Source of the DNA: Microbulbifer marinus
Lineage (GTDB): Bacteria > Pseudomonadota > Gammaproteobacteria > Pseudomonadales > Cellvibrionaceae
Reading direction: 5' to 3'
NCBI RefSeq assembly: GCF_900107725.1
Contig: NZ_FNQO01000002.1
Coordinates: forward strand, 310,001-374,000
DNA length: 64,000 nt
Each line of letters opens with the position of its first letter. Position 1 is the first letter of the stretch. The notes below the pieces were generated by a model. That model saw only the letters and a program-made list of their open reading frames with translations, was not told the origin of the DNA and searched no databases. The translations under genes were made by a program, and so were the position numbers. Shown here in pieces: positions 46,790 to 56,295 of the stretch.

Positions 46790-46935
46790 CAATTCCACTC
46801 TATCGGGGCGACCTGCGGCGGTCGCTCCTAATAAAATCGCGCGGTTGAGTCAGCCGCCAACTTAAAAACCCTGCCTGCCGCCGCGGTCTACACTTTCGCA
46901 AAGAAGCGAAGAAATAAGGCAGAGGTTTCAACGAC

Positions 46936-48285
46936 ATGTTCACGCCCAAAGCGCTGACCACTTTTATCGGCGCAGCCGCCCTCACCGCACTGCCCCTGAT
47001 GGGGCTGAGCGAAGGCGGTACCACGCCACAACTGATTCCAGAAACTACAAGCCGTCTGCCGCTTGAAGACTTGCGCAGCTTCGCCAAAGTATTCGAACAG
47101 ATCCGCCAGGGCTACATCGAAGAAGTGGACGACAGCACCCTGCTTGAGTATGCAATCAAGGGCATGCTGCAGGGCCTTGATCCGCACTCGTCCTATCTGG
47201 ATCGTGAATCCTTCGACGACCTGCAAGCCAATACCACCGGCGAGTTTGCCGGCCTCGGCATAGAGGTGGGTATCGAGAACAACCATATCACTGTGGTCAC
47301 GCCGATGGACGACACCCCGGCCGCCCGCGCCGGGCTGAAGGCCGGCGACATCATCCTGCGCCTGTCCGGCAAATCCATGAAAGGGGTCAGCCTCGACGAG
47401 GCGGTAGAGCGCATGCGCGGGCCCAAGGGCAGCAGCGTCACCCTGACGATCGCGCGCAAGGGTTACAAGGCACCCTTCGAAGTGACCCTGAAGCGCGACA
47501 CCGTGCGTGTGCGCAGCGTGCGCGGAAAAATTATCGACGATGGCTACGGCTACCTGCGCATCAGCCAGTTCCAGCTGGACACCGGCAACGATGTCGCGCG
47601 GGAGGTCCGCAAGTTGCAGAAAGCCGGCAAGCTGAAAGGCTTGATCGTCGACCTGCGCAATAACCCCGGCGGCGTGCTGCAGTCTTCGGTGGAAGTGGCC
47701 GACGTATTTCTTGAAGAGGGCCTGGTGGTCTACACCGAAGGGCGCGCCGAATCCTCCAACCTCAGCTATTCCGCCGAACCCGGCGACCTGACCGAGGGCG
47801 CGCCGCTGGTGGTACTGATCAACGCAGGCTCTGCCTCCGCGGCGGAAATCGTCGCCGGCGCGTTGCAGGATCACCGCCGCGCAGTGGTGATGGGTACCGA
47901 CAGCTTCGGCAAAGGTTCCGTGCAGACGGTGATTCCGATCAACAACGAACGCGCAATCAAGCTGACCACCGCGCTCTACTTCACGCCCAATGGCCGCTCG
48001 ATTCAGGCCCAGGGCATAACCCCGGATATCGTCGTCGAGCGGGTCAAGGTAACCCGGCTGCAGGAGCGCGCCCGCTCCACCGAAGCCGACCTGGCCGGCC
48101 ACCTCGGCAATGGCAACGGCGGCAAGGATCGCAACGCGGCTGATCGCGCTAAAGAACAAGAGAACCGCGACGACTGGTATGATCGCGACAACCAGATATT
48201 CGAGGCACTCAATGTGCTCAAGGGTTTAAACCTTTACGCGCAGAGGGAGAGGGGATTGCGGGAGCGTGTAGCGCGCGCAGATTGA
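46936..48285 (+). CDS. ctpA: S41 family carboxyl-terminal processing protease (CtpA)
   Basis: 449 residues. Signal peptide or anchor (about 1-25), PDZ domain (about 95-175, AGLGIEVGIENNHITVVTPMDDTPAARAGLKAGDII) and the S41 catalytic domain. The catalytic Ser is in NAGSASAAEIVAGALQDH and the Lys in GTDSFGKGSVQ. Tail-specific proteases of this type trim or degrade periplasmic proteins and peptidoglycan enzymes. It follows envC by 146 bases. The C-terminal tail is rich in Asn/Arg/Asp and polar, and is not part of the catalytic domain. Confidence 0.95.
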   Translation: MFTPKALTTFIGAAALTALPLMGLSEGGTTPQLIPETTSRLPLEDLRSFAKVFEQIRQGYIEEVDDSTLLEYAIKGMLQGLDPHSSYLDRESFDDLQANTTGEFAGLGIEVGIENNHITVVTPMDDTPAARAGLKAGDIILRLSGKSMKGVSLDEAVERMRGPKGSSVTLTIARKGYKAPFEVTLKRDTVRVRSVRGKIIDDGYGYLRISQFQLDTGNDVAREVRKLQKAGKLKGLIVDLRNNPGGVLQSSVEVADVFLEEGLVVYTEGRAESSNLSYSAEPGDLTEGAPLVVLINAGSASAAEIVAGALQDHRRAVVMGTDSFGKGSVQTVIPINNERAIKLTTALYFTPNGRSIQAQGITPDIVVERVKVTRLQERARSTEADLAGHLGNGNGGKDRNAADRAKEQENRDDWYDRDNQIFEALNVLKGLNLYAQRERGLRERVARAD

Positions 48286-48383
48286 TCCCGCCACGGAAGT
48301 ACCGGGCGAAACCCTGTATTCGCCCTTTCGGCAGTTAACGAAACCGCGCGAGTTATGTTCGTGCACGGTTTTGGTAGGTGGTT

Positions 48384-48647
48384 ATGCAGCAGTATCGCGC
48401 CGGCGAAGAGGGGCAGCCCCTTCCCCCACGTTCCGATCGCTTCTACAAAGTGGGAGATGACTGGTACTTCCAGGTGCGCGGCGGCGCCTGCTTTGGGCCC
48501 TTCACCTGCCGCGGCGAGGCCGAGCGCGCGGTACGCATTTACTTTTCCCACAGCCAAGATACCGACGCAACCCCGGCCGGCAACGGCGCCGTCATTCACC
48601 CGTTTGGCAGCCTGCGCGCCAAGCGCTGGCGAAAACAGTTCCGCTAA
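48384..48647 (+). CDS. DUF6316-like small protein
   Basis: 87 residues from the ATG at 48384 (AGGTGG upstream), two codons after an in-frame GTG. It contains RSDRFYKVGDDWYFQVRGGACFGPFTCRGEAERAVRIYFS, which fits the short PxRxDR...WYFxxR...GPF...AE pattern of DUF6316 proteins common in Cellvibrionales. Soluble and basic at the C-terminus (SLRAKRWRKQFR). Function unknown. Confidence 0.7.
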   Translation: MQQYRAGEEGQPLPPRSDRFYKVGDDWYFQVRGGACFGPFTCRGEAERAVRIYFSHSQDTDATPAGNGAVIHPFGSLRAKRWRKQFR

Positions 48648-49263
48648 CCACTCCCCAGCCCGACGGTCAGAGCCTTTAAAAAATTCCCATGCGGATTCAC
48701 CTTCCGATATGACCAGATGCAAAACGCATCGACGGCAGCCTGACCGCGCCAGCAATAAAAAAGGCGTCAGGAAAACCTGACGCCTCAAGCCATCGCCCAG
48801 AATTCAAGCTGCCCTGGAACCGCCATTTCCCTATGACGAACTGCCAGCCAACCGTCCCGGTCAGCCCCAAGGCCTGCGCCATAAGTTCGATTTGGAACTT
48901 ATCGGAACGCAGTACCTATTAAACAAATTACGAACAGGCGGTGCTTATACGGGTTACTACAAATTGTGATACTGAATACTACAGATAACCTACCGCTTAA
49001 ATTAGACGCCACCCCTGCGTAGGAAAACTCTAATCACAAATACCTCGCTCCAGTCGCAGTCGTATGTGCAAGGTTGTTTATACGCAGCTCCTGCCTGGAA
49101 ATATTCATCACGCTCATCGAGCAATATCTGTCAGAAAAACTTGGCCTGGCGTGACACTGAGGATCTCTATTCCACTGAGATTTTGTAAGCTCACTTCAGC
49201 TTATTTCGCTGCACGCCATTAATCCATAGAGCGATTTCTTCCAGAAGAGTTTATTCACCGCTT
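48648..49263. other. 616-base gap with a candidate small RNA and AT-rich sequence
   Basis: Besides the candidate RNA at 48757-48910, I see no gene. The part from 48910 to 49263 is AT-rich and lies downstream of the AraC gene stop (49264, minus). Confidence 0.5.
48757..48910 (-). ncRNA. Candidate structured small RNA with terminator
   Basis: On the minus strand a perfect hairpin ATAAGTTC...GAACTTAT (48882-48904) is followed about 100 bases later by GGCGTCAGG-TTTT-CCTGACGCC and TTTTTTATT (48757-48784), a strong intrinsic terminator. The nearest minus-strand gene stop is 480 bases away, so the terminator more probably belongs to its own short transcript. A TATCAC-N16-TATAAG promoter-like pair lies upstream (near 48945-48975). 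No match to a known RNA family is claimed. Confidence 0.4.
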
Positions 49264-50250
49264 TCAGCTAGCTTCTCCAGAACTCGAATTGGCTCGGACT
49301 TCAGACGGTGTCAAATTAAAGCGGCGCTTGAAGGCACGATTGAACCAGGCGAGATTGTTGAAGCCCACCTTATACGCAAGAGCGGAGACACTTTCACGAG
49401 GAAAAGCAGGGATCAATAGTTGCCGATAAACCCAATCCAAGCGCAGACCGATGAGATAGTCACAAAACGACATGCCGGCGTCATAGAACATCTTGCGAAC
49501 ATATTGAGGAGAGATATGAAGATGGGCAGCCACGCGATCGACGTTCAGCTCTGGATTCTTCAGGTTTTCATAAATGTAGTGGCGAACCGCGCGGAACCGG
49601 GCCTCTTTCAAGCCGCGATTTCTTGCCGCATGCTCTGTCTCGGCATCTACCTGCAGAACGAGCGCAGCCAGATCCTGTATATGCAATGAGGCAACACTTG
49701 CAGCCTGCGCAGATATTTTTTCTCGCGCATCGACAAGATCTGCGACGTAACGCAGCAGCAGAGTCAAGCTAGCGGAATCTGTCGGCGTACTCTTTTTCGC
49801 AATCACCGAATCAGGGTCCGCCAGACGACGTTCGAATATTTTTCCTGGCAGACTTATTGACGTTACATTAAGGAAATCGCTACACCCTGCCTCGAAAGGA
49901 TCTTCCAATGGAGCCAGGTAAACTTGCCCGGGAGCGAAGGTTTCAGGCTGCTTGTCGCGAAATGAAAAAGTTGCGTTACCGGAAGTGGGCATAACCAGCA
50001 TCAGCGAATCATCGCCATCCGCAATATGGCTGTATGTGCGTCTCGACTGATGTGGGGATATCTGGAGCTGTGCGACGGCAACCTGGGGCATCTCCAGTCC
50101 GGCGGCCTCGACAGTACCATCGCGCCCGACACCCTGTATCTCCACACCGCAGATCGGCGAATAAACCTCTGCGAATGCGGCCTCCCTATCTTCAGGGGAA
50201 TAGGCGCTGGAAGAAAAAGTAAAATAAGTAATACGGCCGCTCCTTGGCAT
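49264..50250 (-). CDS. AraC-family transcriptional regulator
   Basis: About 328 residues. The C-terminal double helix-turn-helix (about 220-325) has LNVDRVAAHLHISPQYVRKMFYDAGMSFCDYLIGLRLDWVYRQL and VSALAYKVGFNNLAWFNRAFKRRFNLTPSEVR, fully typical. The N-terminal about 200 residues form a ligand domain of the AraC-like, cupin-type group. The start is uncertain: ATG at 50250 or GTG at 50256. A strong AAGGAG lies inside this frame, seven bases before an ATT codon. A 16-base palindrome lies just upstream. No target genes are obvious; the neighbours are his genes and a possible small RNA. Confidence 0.85.
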   Translation of the reverse strand: MPRSGRITYFTFSSSAYSPEDREAAFAEVYSPICGVEIQGVGRDGTVEAAGLEMPQVAVAQLQISPHQSRRTYSHIADGDDSLMLVMPTSGNATFSFRDKQPETFAPGQVYLAPLEDPFEAGCSDFLNVTSISLPGKIFERRLADPDSVIAKKSTPTDSASLTLLLRYVADLVDAREKISAQAASVASLHIQDLAALVLQVDAETEHAARNRGLKEARFRAVRHYIYENLKNPELNVDRVAAHLHISPQYVRKMFYDAGMSFCDYLIGLRLDWVYRQLLIPAFPRESVSALAYKVGFNNLAWFNRAFKRRFNLTPSEVRANSSSGEAS

Positions 50251-50630
50251 CGGCACAGGTATTTTTCATATACCGGCGCCGGTATTGTGGCCACTTACAT
50301 TTTCCCGGCGCCCTTACTGGCGATCCGGCTTCACAATTCGACTCTGGTGGACTCGCTTGTCCATTCCATCGAAAAAACGGCAGCCCTACCTGTTTCGAGA
50401 GAGTGAGTCGGGATTCGGGTGTTATTGGACCATTGATTAAATAGGCGAAAACTCACTTCCATACATCCAACGAAGAAGTTTAGCCCATCATGACCACGCT
50501 GCCCCGAATAGAGCCAAGTGAGTGCGCAAAAGACAGGATATTCAGCATCGAAATTCACTGAACAGCTTATCCAGTCCAAGCGGGAAAGTAACGGAAAGAC
50601 GTAAAGATTTTTATAGGTGCCAGAAAAAAA
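50251..50630. other. 380-base gap upstream of the AraC regulator
   Basis: No gene. It holds the palindrome at 50270-50285 and the promoter region of the regulator. hisF ends (minus) at 50631 with no clear terminator in the gap. Confidence 0.45.
50270..50285. promoter_or_regulatory. 16-base perfect palindrome upstream of the AraC gene
   Basis: ATACCGGCGCCGGTAT, 15-20 bases before the start. AraC proteins more often bind direct repeats, so the binder may be another regulator, or the site may act as a leader hairpin. Confidence 0.4.
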
Positions 50631-51392
50631 CTAGAGCCGCATTTCGATGCCCGCATCCTGCATATATTTCTTCGCCTCGGCGATGCTGTATTCTCCAAAG
50701 TGAAAAATGCTCGCGGCCAGCACCGCATCGGCACCACCCTTTAACACGCCGTCGGCGAGGTGCTGCAGATTGCCGACGCCGCCGGATGCAATCACCGGCA
50801 CCGGCACCGCGTCGGTAACCGCGCGGGTCAGCGCCAGATCAAAGCCGTTCTTGGTGCCATCCCTGTCCATGCTGGTCAGCAGGATTTCGCCGGCGCCAAG
50901 CTCGGCCATCTGTTTCGCCCAGGCAACCGCATCTATGCCGGTGGGCTTGCGACCGCCGTGGGTGAAGATTTCCCACCGGTTATCCGCCACCTGCTTCGCA
51001 TCGATGGCAACGACGATGCACTGGCTGCCGAAGCGCTCGGCGGCCTCGCGTACGAATTCGGGATTCTTTACCGCGGCGGAATTGATCGCCGTCTTGTCGG
51101 CACCGGCATTGAGCAGGTTGCGAATGTCCTGCAGGGTGCGCACACCACCGCCGACGGTCAGCGGAATAAAGACTTCCGAAGCCATCTTTTCCACGGTGTG
51201 TAGCGTGGTATCGCGCTCTTCGTGGGTGGCGGTGATATCGAGAAAGGTGATTTCGTCGGCACCGGCCTCATTGTAGCGGCGCGCGATTTCCACCGGGTCG
51301 CCCGCATCGCGGATATCGACGAAGTTCACGCCCTTCACCACGCGGCCGGCGTCAACATCCAGGCAGGGGATTATGCGTTTCGCGAGGCCCAT
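50631..51392 (-). CDS. hisF: Imidazole glycerol phosphate synthase cyclase subunit HisF
   Basis: 253 residues from the ATG at 51392; the longer frame to 51410 runs into the hisA end. [21 protein letters not shown] has the catalytic Asp12 (D11 in most numbering). The second catalytic Asp is in VVAIDAKQV. The (beta/alpha)8 barrel with the phosphate-binding loops ([15 protein letters not shown]) is complete. With HisH it makes IGP and AICAR from PRFAR. It starts one base after the hisA stop (TAA-G-ATG). Confidence 0.97.
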   Translation of the reverse strand: MGLAKRIIPCLDVDAGRVVKGVNFVDIRDAGDPVEIARRYNEAGADEITFLDITATHEERDTTLHTVEKMASEVFIPLTVGGGVRTLQDIRNLLNAGADKTAINSAAVKNPEFVREAAERFGSQCIVVAIDAKQVADNRWEIFTHGGRKPTGIDAVAWAKQMAELGAGEILLTSMDRDGTKNGFDLALTRAVTDAVPVPVIASGGVGNLQHLADGVLKGGADAVLAASIFHFGEYSIAEAKKYMQDAGIEMRL

Positions 51393-51393
51393 C

Positions 51394-52125
51394 TTATTTG
51401 TCCCAGTCATCGCAGAGCTGCTGCGCCTCGTGCAGGTTCAGCTTGTCTTCGTAGATCGCGCGGCCGGTAATGGCCCCATAGATTTCACCGGCTTCGAGTA
51501 GCTGGCGAATATCCTCGATACTGCTGACACCGCCGGAGGCGATTATCGGGATCTGCACGGCGTGCGCCATTTCCAGTGTGGCCTCGATATTTACGCCCTG
51601 CATCATTCCGTCGCGGGCGATGTCGGTATAGACGATGGCACTGACACCACAGTCCTGAAACTGCTTGGCGAGCTCGGTGGCTTTTACATCGGAAACTTCG
51701 GCCCAGCCCTCGGTGGCGACAAACCCGTCCTTGGCGTCGAGGCCGACGATGATGTGGCCTTCAAATTCTTTACAGGCTTCTTTGACCAGCTTGGGATTCT
51801 TTACCGCAGCGGTGCCAATGATGTTCCAGGTAACCCCGGCGTCCAGATACCATTCGATGGTTTTCAGGTCGCGAATGCCACCACCGATCTGGATGGGGAA
51901 TTGGGGAAACTGACGGGCGATGCTGTTAACGGCGTCGGCATTGACGGGGTTGCCGGCAAAGGCGCCGTTGAGGTCGACGATATGCAGACGCTTGGCACCC
52001 TGGCTGAGCCAGTGCTCGGCGGTAGCAACCGGGTCATCGGAGAAGACAGTGGCGTCTTCCATCTCGCCCTGGCGCAGGCGCACACACTGGCCGTCTTTCA
52101 AGTCAATTGCGGGAATTACGATCAT
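51394..52125 (-). CDS. hisA: Phosphoribosylformimino-5-aminoimidazole carboxamide ribotide isomerase HisA
   Basis: 243 residues. [17 protein letters not shown] has catalytic Asp8, the second Asp lies in VYTDIARDG (about 126-134), and QIGGGIRDL and [11 protein letters not shown] are the phosphate loops. It isomerises ProFAR to PRFAR. It is followed by hisF in the usual order. Confidence 0.97.
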   Translation of the reverse strand: MIVIPAIDLKDGQCVRLRQGEMEDATVFSDDPVATAEHWLSQGAKRLHIVDLNGAFAGNPVNADAVNSIARQFPQFPIQIGGGIRDLKTIEWYLDAGVTWNIIGTAAVKNPKLVKEACKEFEGHIIVGLDAKDGFVATEGWAEVSDVKATELAKQFQDCGVSAIVYTDIARDGMMQGVNIEATLEMAHAVQIPIIASGGVSSIEDIRQLLEAGEIYGAITGRAIYEDKLNLHEAQQLCDDWDK

Positions 52126-52215
52126 GGTCAGTCTTTCAATCGGCAGTAAATGTAAATCCTGGCGGCGGTGTCAGTGCCGCAGCGGAGCAGCGGCGGCATC
52201 GCAAGCGCGGACAAC

Positions 52216-52872
52216 CTAAGTGCGGCCGTTCCAGGCGGTAAAGTTCTTCAGCAGCTGCAGGCCCGCATCCGCACTCTTTTCCGGGTGGAACTGGGTGGCA
52301 AAAATATTCTCGCGCGCCACCGCGGCGGCGAGGGAGACGCCGTATTCGGTCCGCCCGGCGACATCCGCATTGTTCTCGGCGGGCACATAGTAACTGTGTA
52401 CGAAATAGAAGCGGCTGCCATCCTCGATATCGCTCCACAGTGGGTGCGCGCGCGTCTGTTCGACGCGGTTCCAGCCCATATGGGGGACTTTCAGGCGCTC
52501 ATCGTTTTCCCGCAGGCCAGCGCCGAAAAACTTCACCGGCTGCGGGAAAATATCCAGGCAGTCGACACCGTTGTTCTCCTCGCTGCGGCGCATCATGATC
52601 TGCATGCCGACGCAGATACCGAGCACCGGCAGGCCGGAATCGATGGCGTCGCGCAGCAGCGGCACAAAACCGGCCTCGACAAAACCCGCCATGCAATCGC
52701 GAATGGCGCCGACACCCGGCACCAGCAGGCGGTCGGCGCCCTGGGCCTGCTCCGGCGTGGTCGCCAGCACCACCTCGTCGGCGGGCGCGACCTTTTGCAG
52801 GGCGCTGGCCACCGAGTGCAGGTTGCCCATGCCGTAGTCGAGCACCGCTATTTTTTGCCTTGAAGAGGGCAT
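52216..52872 (-). CDS. hisH: Imidazole glycerol phosphate synthase glutaminase subunit HisH
   Basis: 218 residues. The class I glutaminase nucleophile is C87 in PVLGICVGMQIMM; the oxyanion strand is VPGVGAIRDCM; the catalytic His and Glu are in FATQFHPEKSADAG. It supplies ammonia to HisF. The ATG overlaps the hisB stop as TGATG. A 90-base gap separates it from hisA. Confidence 0.96.
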   Translation of the reverse strand: MPSSRQKIAVLDYGMGNLHSVASALQKVAPADEVVLATTPEQAQGADRLLVPGVGAIRDCMAGFVEAGFVPLLRDAIDSGLPVLGICVGMQIMMRRSEENNGVDCLDIFPQPVKFFGAGLRENDERLKVPHMGWNRVEQTRAHPLWSDIEDGSRFYFVHSYYVPAENNADVAGRTEYGVSLAAAVARENIFATQFHPEKSADAGLQLLKNFTAWNGRT

Positions 52873-53459
52873 CACAGCACGCCCTTGGTGGACGGCATGG
52901 TGCCGGCCATGCGCGGATCCGGCGTCAGCGCCATGCGCAGCGCGCGGCCGAAGGCCTTGAACACCGTCTCCACCTGGTGGTGGGCGTTGTGCCCCTTCAG
53001 GCAGTCGATGTGCAGAGTCACCAGGGCGTGATTCACGAAGCCCTGGAAGAACTCATAGAACAGCTCGGTATCGAAGTTGCCGATGCGCTTCTGGGTAAAT
53101 GGCACGTCCATGACCAGCCCCGGGCGACCGGAGAAGTCGATCACCACCCGCGACAGTGCCTCGTCCAGCGGCACGTAGCTGTGGCCGTAGCGGGTCATGC
53201 CCTTCTTGTCGCCGAGCGCCTCGGTGATCGCCTTGCCGAGGGTGATGCCGATGTCCTCCACCGTGTGGTGGTCGTCGATATGCACGTCGCCGTCGCAGGA
53301 GATATCCAGGTCGATCATGCCGTGGCGGGCAATCTGGTCGAGCATATGCTCGAGAAAGGGCACCCCGGTGTCGAACTGACCACGGCCGTCACCGTCCAGG
53401 TTGACGCTGACGGTGATCTTGGTTTCCAGGGTGTCGCGGTTGACGCTGGCCTTGCGCAT
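52872..53459 (-). CDS. hisB: Imidazoleglycerol-phosphate dehydratase HisB
   Basis: 195 residues, the monofunctional form. The Mn/His-rich motifs are [28 protein letters not shown] and [15 protein letters not shown]. It dehydrates IGP. It heads the hisB-hisH-hisA-hisF cluster; the other his genes are not in the window. Its 5' end faces the small exported protein gene across a 127-base gap. Confidence 0.97.
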   Translation of the reverse strand: MRKASVNRDTLETKITVSVNLDGDGRGQFDTGVPFLEHMLDQIARHGMIDLDISCDGDVHIDDHHTVEDIGITLGKAITEALGDKKGMTRYGHSYVPLDEALSRVVIDFSGRPGLVMDVPFTQKRIGNFDTELFYEFFQGFVNHALVTLHIDCLKGHNAHHQVETVFKAFGRALRMALTPDPRMAGTMPSTKGVL

Positions 53460-53586
53460 CGGGAAGCCGTCCTCTTTTCAGGCGATAAGACAGGAGGCGC
53501 GAATTATAGGACGAATGGGGCTCCCTGTGACCGGATAGTGTCAGATGAAACTTGATTCCGTACCGCGGACAAATATCATACGCTGC

Positions 53587-53877
53587 ATGATCATTCACAC
53601 CCGCCAAAAATCCCGTTTCTGGGCCAGCCTGTTGCTGCTGATCGCATTGATCGCGGCACAGCCGGTATTGGCGGAGCATGTCCATTTCGTGGATCCCTCG
53701 CACGAGCTGTGCGACCTGTCCTTCCACCAGCTGTCCACCGCCGCCGGCAGCGAGTACCGCGTGGCCCTTCCGGCACCGGTTGCCCACTACCTGCGCCAGA
53801 GCGCACCGGTGCCAGGCGACAGCCAGCCCGAGCGTCAGGCCGCCCGCGGCCCACCACCCCTCCTGTCACCCGCTTAA
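53587..53877 (+). CDS. Small exported protein upstream of a ZnuD-like receptor
   Basis: 96 residues from the ATG at 53587 (a frame start at 53545 is also possible). Signal peptide ends at about residue 29 (AAQPVLA). The mature N-terminus EHVHFVDPSHELCDLSFHQL has four His and one Cys in 20 residues, suggesting metal binding. The rest is Pro/Ala/Arg-rich. It lies 79 bases before the receptor gene in the same direction and is probably co-transcribed. I do not know a named family; a periplasmic metal-handling partner of the receptor is an inference. Confidence 0.62.
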   Translation: MIIHTRQKSRFWASLLLLIALIAAQPVLAEHVHFVDPSHELCDLSFHQLSTAAGSEYRVALPAPVAHYLRQSAPVPGDSQPERQAARGPPPLLSPA

Positions 53878-53956
53878 ACCACAACACCGATAAATTTGCT
53901 TGGCGTGACGGCCCCGTGTGCGCGGTGTCCGCCCCCTGTGACAGGAATAACAACAG

Positions 53957-56098
53957 ATGAACAAGACCAGCAAGCTGGCCCTGGCGATCGCCGGCGCCCT
54001 GACCGTTCCCGCAACCAACGCATCCACCGCTACCGGTCAATCCCTGGAAGAGGTCAATGTAACCGTATCGCCACTGGACAAGCCCGCCGACGCCGTGGCC
54101 GCGCCCGTGTCGGTATTGGCCGGCGACGAGCTGCGCGACAAGGCCGCCGCCACCCTGGGCGACACCCTGCGCGACGAGTTGGGCGTGGCCAACGCCTCCT
54201 TCGGCGGCGGGGTAGGCCTACCGGTGATCCGCGGCCAGTCAGCCAACCGGGTCAAGGTGCTGAACGACAACCTGGACGTGGCCGACGCCTCCAACACCAG
54301 TGCCGACCACGCCAGCAGCGTCGAGGCCCTGCTGGCCGAGCACATCGAGATACTGCGCGGCCCGGCCGCCCTGCGCTACGGCAGCGGCGCCATCGGCGGC
54401 GTCGTGAACGTGATCGATAGGCGCATCCCCACCCAGGTGCCCGAAGAGATGGAAGGGGCACTCGAGATGCGCCACGACACCGGCAACCGCCAGGACGCCG
54501 GCGTCTTTCGCCTGGGCGGCGGCGCCGGCCAGCTGGCTTGGTACCTGGACGGCACCTATCGCGAGAACGGCGACACGCAGATCCCCGGGCTGGCCATCCG
54601 CCACCATGAGGAAGACGCGCACGCCGGTGAAGCGCCCGCAACCAGCGAGGTGCACGCCGAAGAAGAGGAGTTCAACACCGACGGCTTCGTGGGCAACACC
54701 AGCGGTCGCGGCCACAGCTACAGCGGCGGCGCCTCCTGGATCACCGACAGCGGCTTCATCGGCCTGTCGGTGAACAAGACCGGCAAGAACTACGGCATCC
54801 CGTTCGGCACCCACGCCCACGAGGAAGAGGCCCACGACGGCGAGACCGCCGCGGAACACGCCGCCCATGCCGGCGAGGAGGAAGGCCCCGAGGCGGTGCG
54901 CATCGACATGACCCAGACCCGCTACGACCTGAAGGGCGAGCACCGCTTCGAAGACGACTACTGGGATAAGCTCAGCGTACGCCTGGGCCACAACGACTAC
55001 GAGCACGTGGAGCTGGAAGAGGGCGAGCCCGGTACCCGCTTTAGCAGCGACGCTTGGGAAAGCCGCATTGAGCTGACCCACGACGCCGGCGGCGAGTGGC
55101 GCGGCGCCTACGGACTGCAGCTGTCGGAGAAGGACTTTTCCGCCATCGGCGACGAGGCCTTTATCCAGCCCTCCAACACCCGCAGCGCCGGCGCCTTCGT
55201 GATGAAAGAGCGCAGCTGGGCCAACTGGCACCTGGACCTGGGCGGCCGGCTGGAGCGGGTGGAAGTGAGCCCGGAACTCGGTGACGACCGCGACTTCAAC
55301 CTGGTCAGCGCCAGCGGCGCCATCCAGTACTTCCTGGCCAAGCACCAGCACGTGAGCCTGGGCCTCACCAGTGCCGAGCGCGCACCGGTGGCCGAAGAGC
55401 TGTACGCCAACGGCGCCCACTTGGCGGAATCCCGCTTTATTCTCGGCAACGCCGACCTGGACACCGAGAACTCGGTGAACTGGGAGCTGGGCTACCACCA
55501 CCACAACGAGGAGGCCAGCGGCTGGCACGCCGCGCGGGTAGAGGCCAACCTGTTCTACAACCAGGTGGGCGACTACATCTACGCCCAGAATACCGGTCTG
55601 GAAGATGCAGAGAGCGAATTCCCCATCTACGCCTACACCAACCGCGACGCCACTTTCTACGGCGCCGAGGCCTCGGTGAAATTCCCGCTGGCGGGCGGCC
55701 ACTTCCTCACCCTTTTCGGCGACAGCGTACGCGCCCAGTTCGACAGTGACCCGGGGAGCGCCGCGGCGCAAGGTGAGAGCCGCGACGTGCCGCGCATGCC
55801 GCCGCTGCGCACCGGCCTGGCCCTGGGCGGCGACTACAGCCAGTGGAACTGGGAGTGGCGCACCACCCACGCCTTCGACCAGAACCGCCCAGGCGCCTTC
55901 GAGGAAGCCACCGACGGCTATACCCGCATGGACCTGACCGCGCGCTACAACATCAAGGTAGGTGGCAGCGATACAGTGTTGTTCGCCAGCGCACGCAACC
56001 TGCTGGACGAGGAAATCCGCAATTCCACCTCGCTGCTGCGGGACTTCGCGCCGGAGATGGGGCGCAGTGTCGAGGCCGGCGTGCGGTTTATTTTCTGA
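53957..56098 (+). CDS. TonB-dependent receptor, ZnuD-like, with His/Glu-rich loops
   Basis: 713 residues. Signal peptide about 1-22; TonB box and plug (LEEVNVTVSPLDKPADAVAAPVSVLAG; HIEILRGPAALRYGSGAIGGVVNVID, about 130-155); barrel ending in F. Two low-complexity insertions, near 215-236 (HHEEDAHAGE...HAEEEE) and near 276-316 (THAHEEEAHDGETAAEHAAHAGEEEG), would coordinate zinc or a similar metal. Such histidine-rich extracellular loops are known in ZnuD zinc receptors. No clear Zur box was found upstream. A hairpin with a weak T-tract follows the stop. Confidence 0.88.
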   Translation: MNKTSKLALAIAGALTVPATNASTATGQSLEEVNVTVSPLDKPADAVAAPVSVLAGDELRDKAAATLGDTLRDELGVANASFGGGVGLPVIRGQSANRVKVLNDNLDVADASNTSADHASSVEALLAEHIEILRGPAALRYGSGAIGGVVNVIDRRIPTQVPEEMEGALEMRHDTGNRQDAGVFRLGGGAGQLAWYLDGTYRENGDTQIPGLAIRHHEEDAHAGEAPATSEVHAEEEEFNTDGFVGNTSGRGHSYSGGASWITDSGFIGLSVNKTGKNYGIPFGTHAHEEEAHDGETAAEHAAHAGEEEGPEAVRIDMTQTRYDLKGEHRFEDDYWDKLSVRLGHNDYEHVELEEGEPGTRFSSDAWESRIELTHDAGGEWRGAYGLQLSEKDFSAIGDEAFIQPSNTRSAGAFVMKERSWANWHLDLGGRLERVEVSPELGDDRDFNLVSASGAIQYFLAKHQHVSLGLTSAERAPVAEELYANGAHLAESRFILGNADLDTENSVNWELGYHHHNEEASGWHAARVEANLFYNQVGDYIYAQNTGLEDAESEFPIYAYTNRDATFYGAEASVKFPLAGGHFLTLFGDSVRAQFDSDPGSAAAQGESRDVPRMPPLRTGLALGGDYSQWNWEWRTTHAFDQNRPGAFEEATDGYTRMDLTARYNIKVGGSDTVLFASARNLLDEEIRNSTSLLRDFAPEMGRSVEAGVRFIF

Positions 56099-56136
56099 GC
56101 CGCAACTGCTTCAATTGGCCTCTTGTGAGCTGACTA

Positions 56137-56166
56137 ACAGCCCCCGCCTGTCCGCGCGGGGGCTGT
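56137..56166 (+). terminator. Stem-loop after the ZnuD-like receptor (weak terminator)
   Basis: ACAGCCCCCGC and GCGGGGGCTGT with an eight-base loop, followed by ATCTCC instead of a T-tract. The stem is strong, the termination function uncertain. Confidence 0.5.
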
Positions 56167-56295
56167 ATCTCCTACAATACGCGGATAAAAGCCGTTCGAA
56201 GCGGCCTTAATCGGGAACACCGGACTGTGGTCCGGCGTCTCACGATAGAGCTTTCCCAACAAGCCTCTCGATAACAAACAGGGATTATTCACTCC

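Noticed and set aside
48697..48882. 61-codon minus-strand open frame within the candidate small RNA
   Set aside because: It overlaps the terminator hairpin and has no ribosome site. The structure explains the sequence better than a peptide.
53460..53586. Zur- or Fur-box candidate upstream of the small exported protein and ZnuD-like receptor
   Set aside because: I see AT-containing partial palindromes, but none fits the known Zur or Fur consensus well enough to report.
54239..55870. 543-codon minus-strand open frame antisense to the ZnuD-like receptor
   Set aside because: Val/Gly/Ala-rich shadow frame. The receptor's plug and barrel motifs decide the coding strand.
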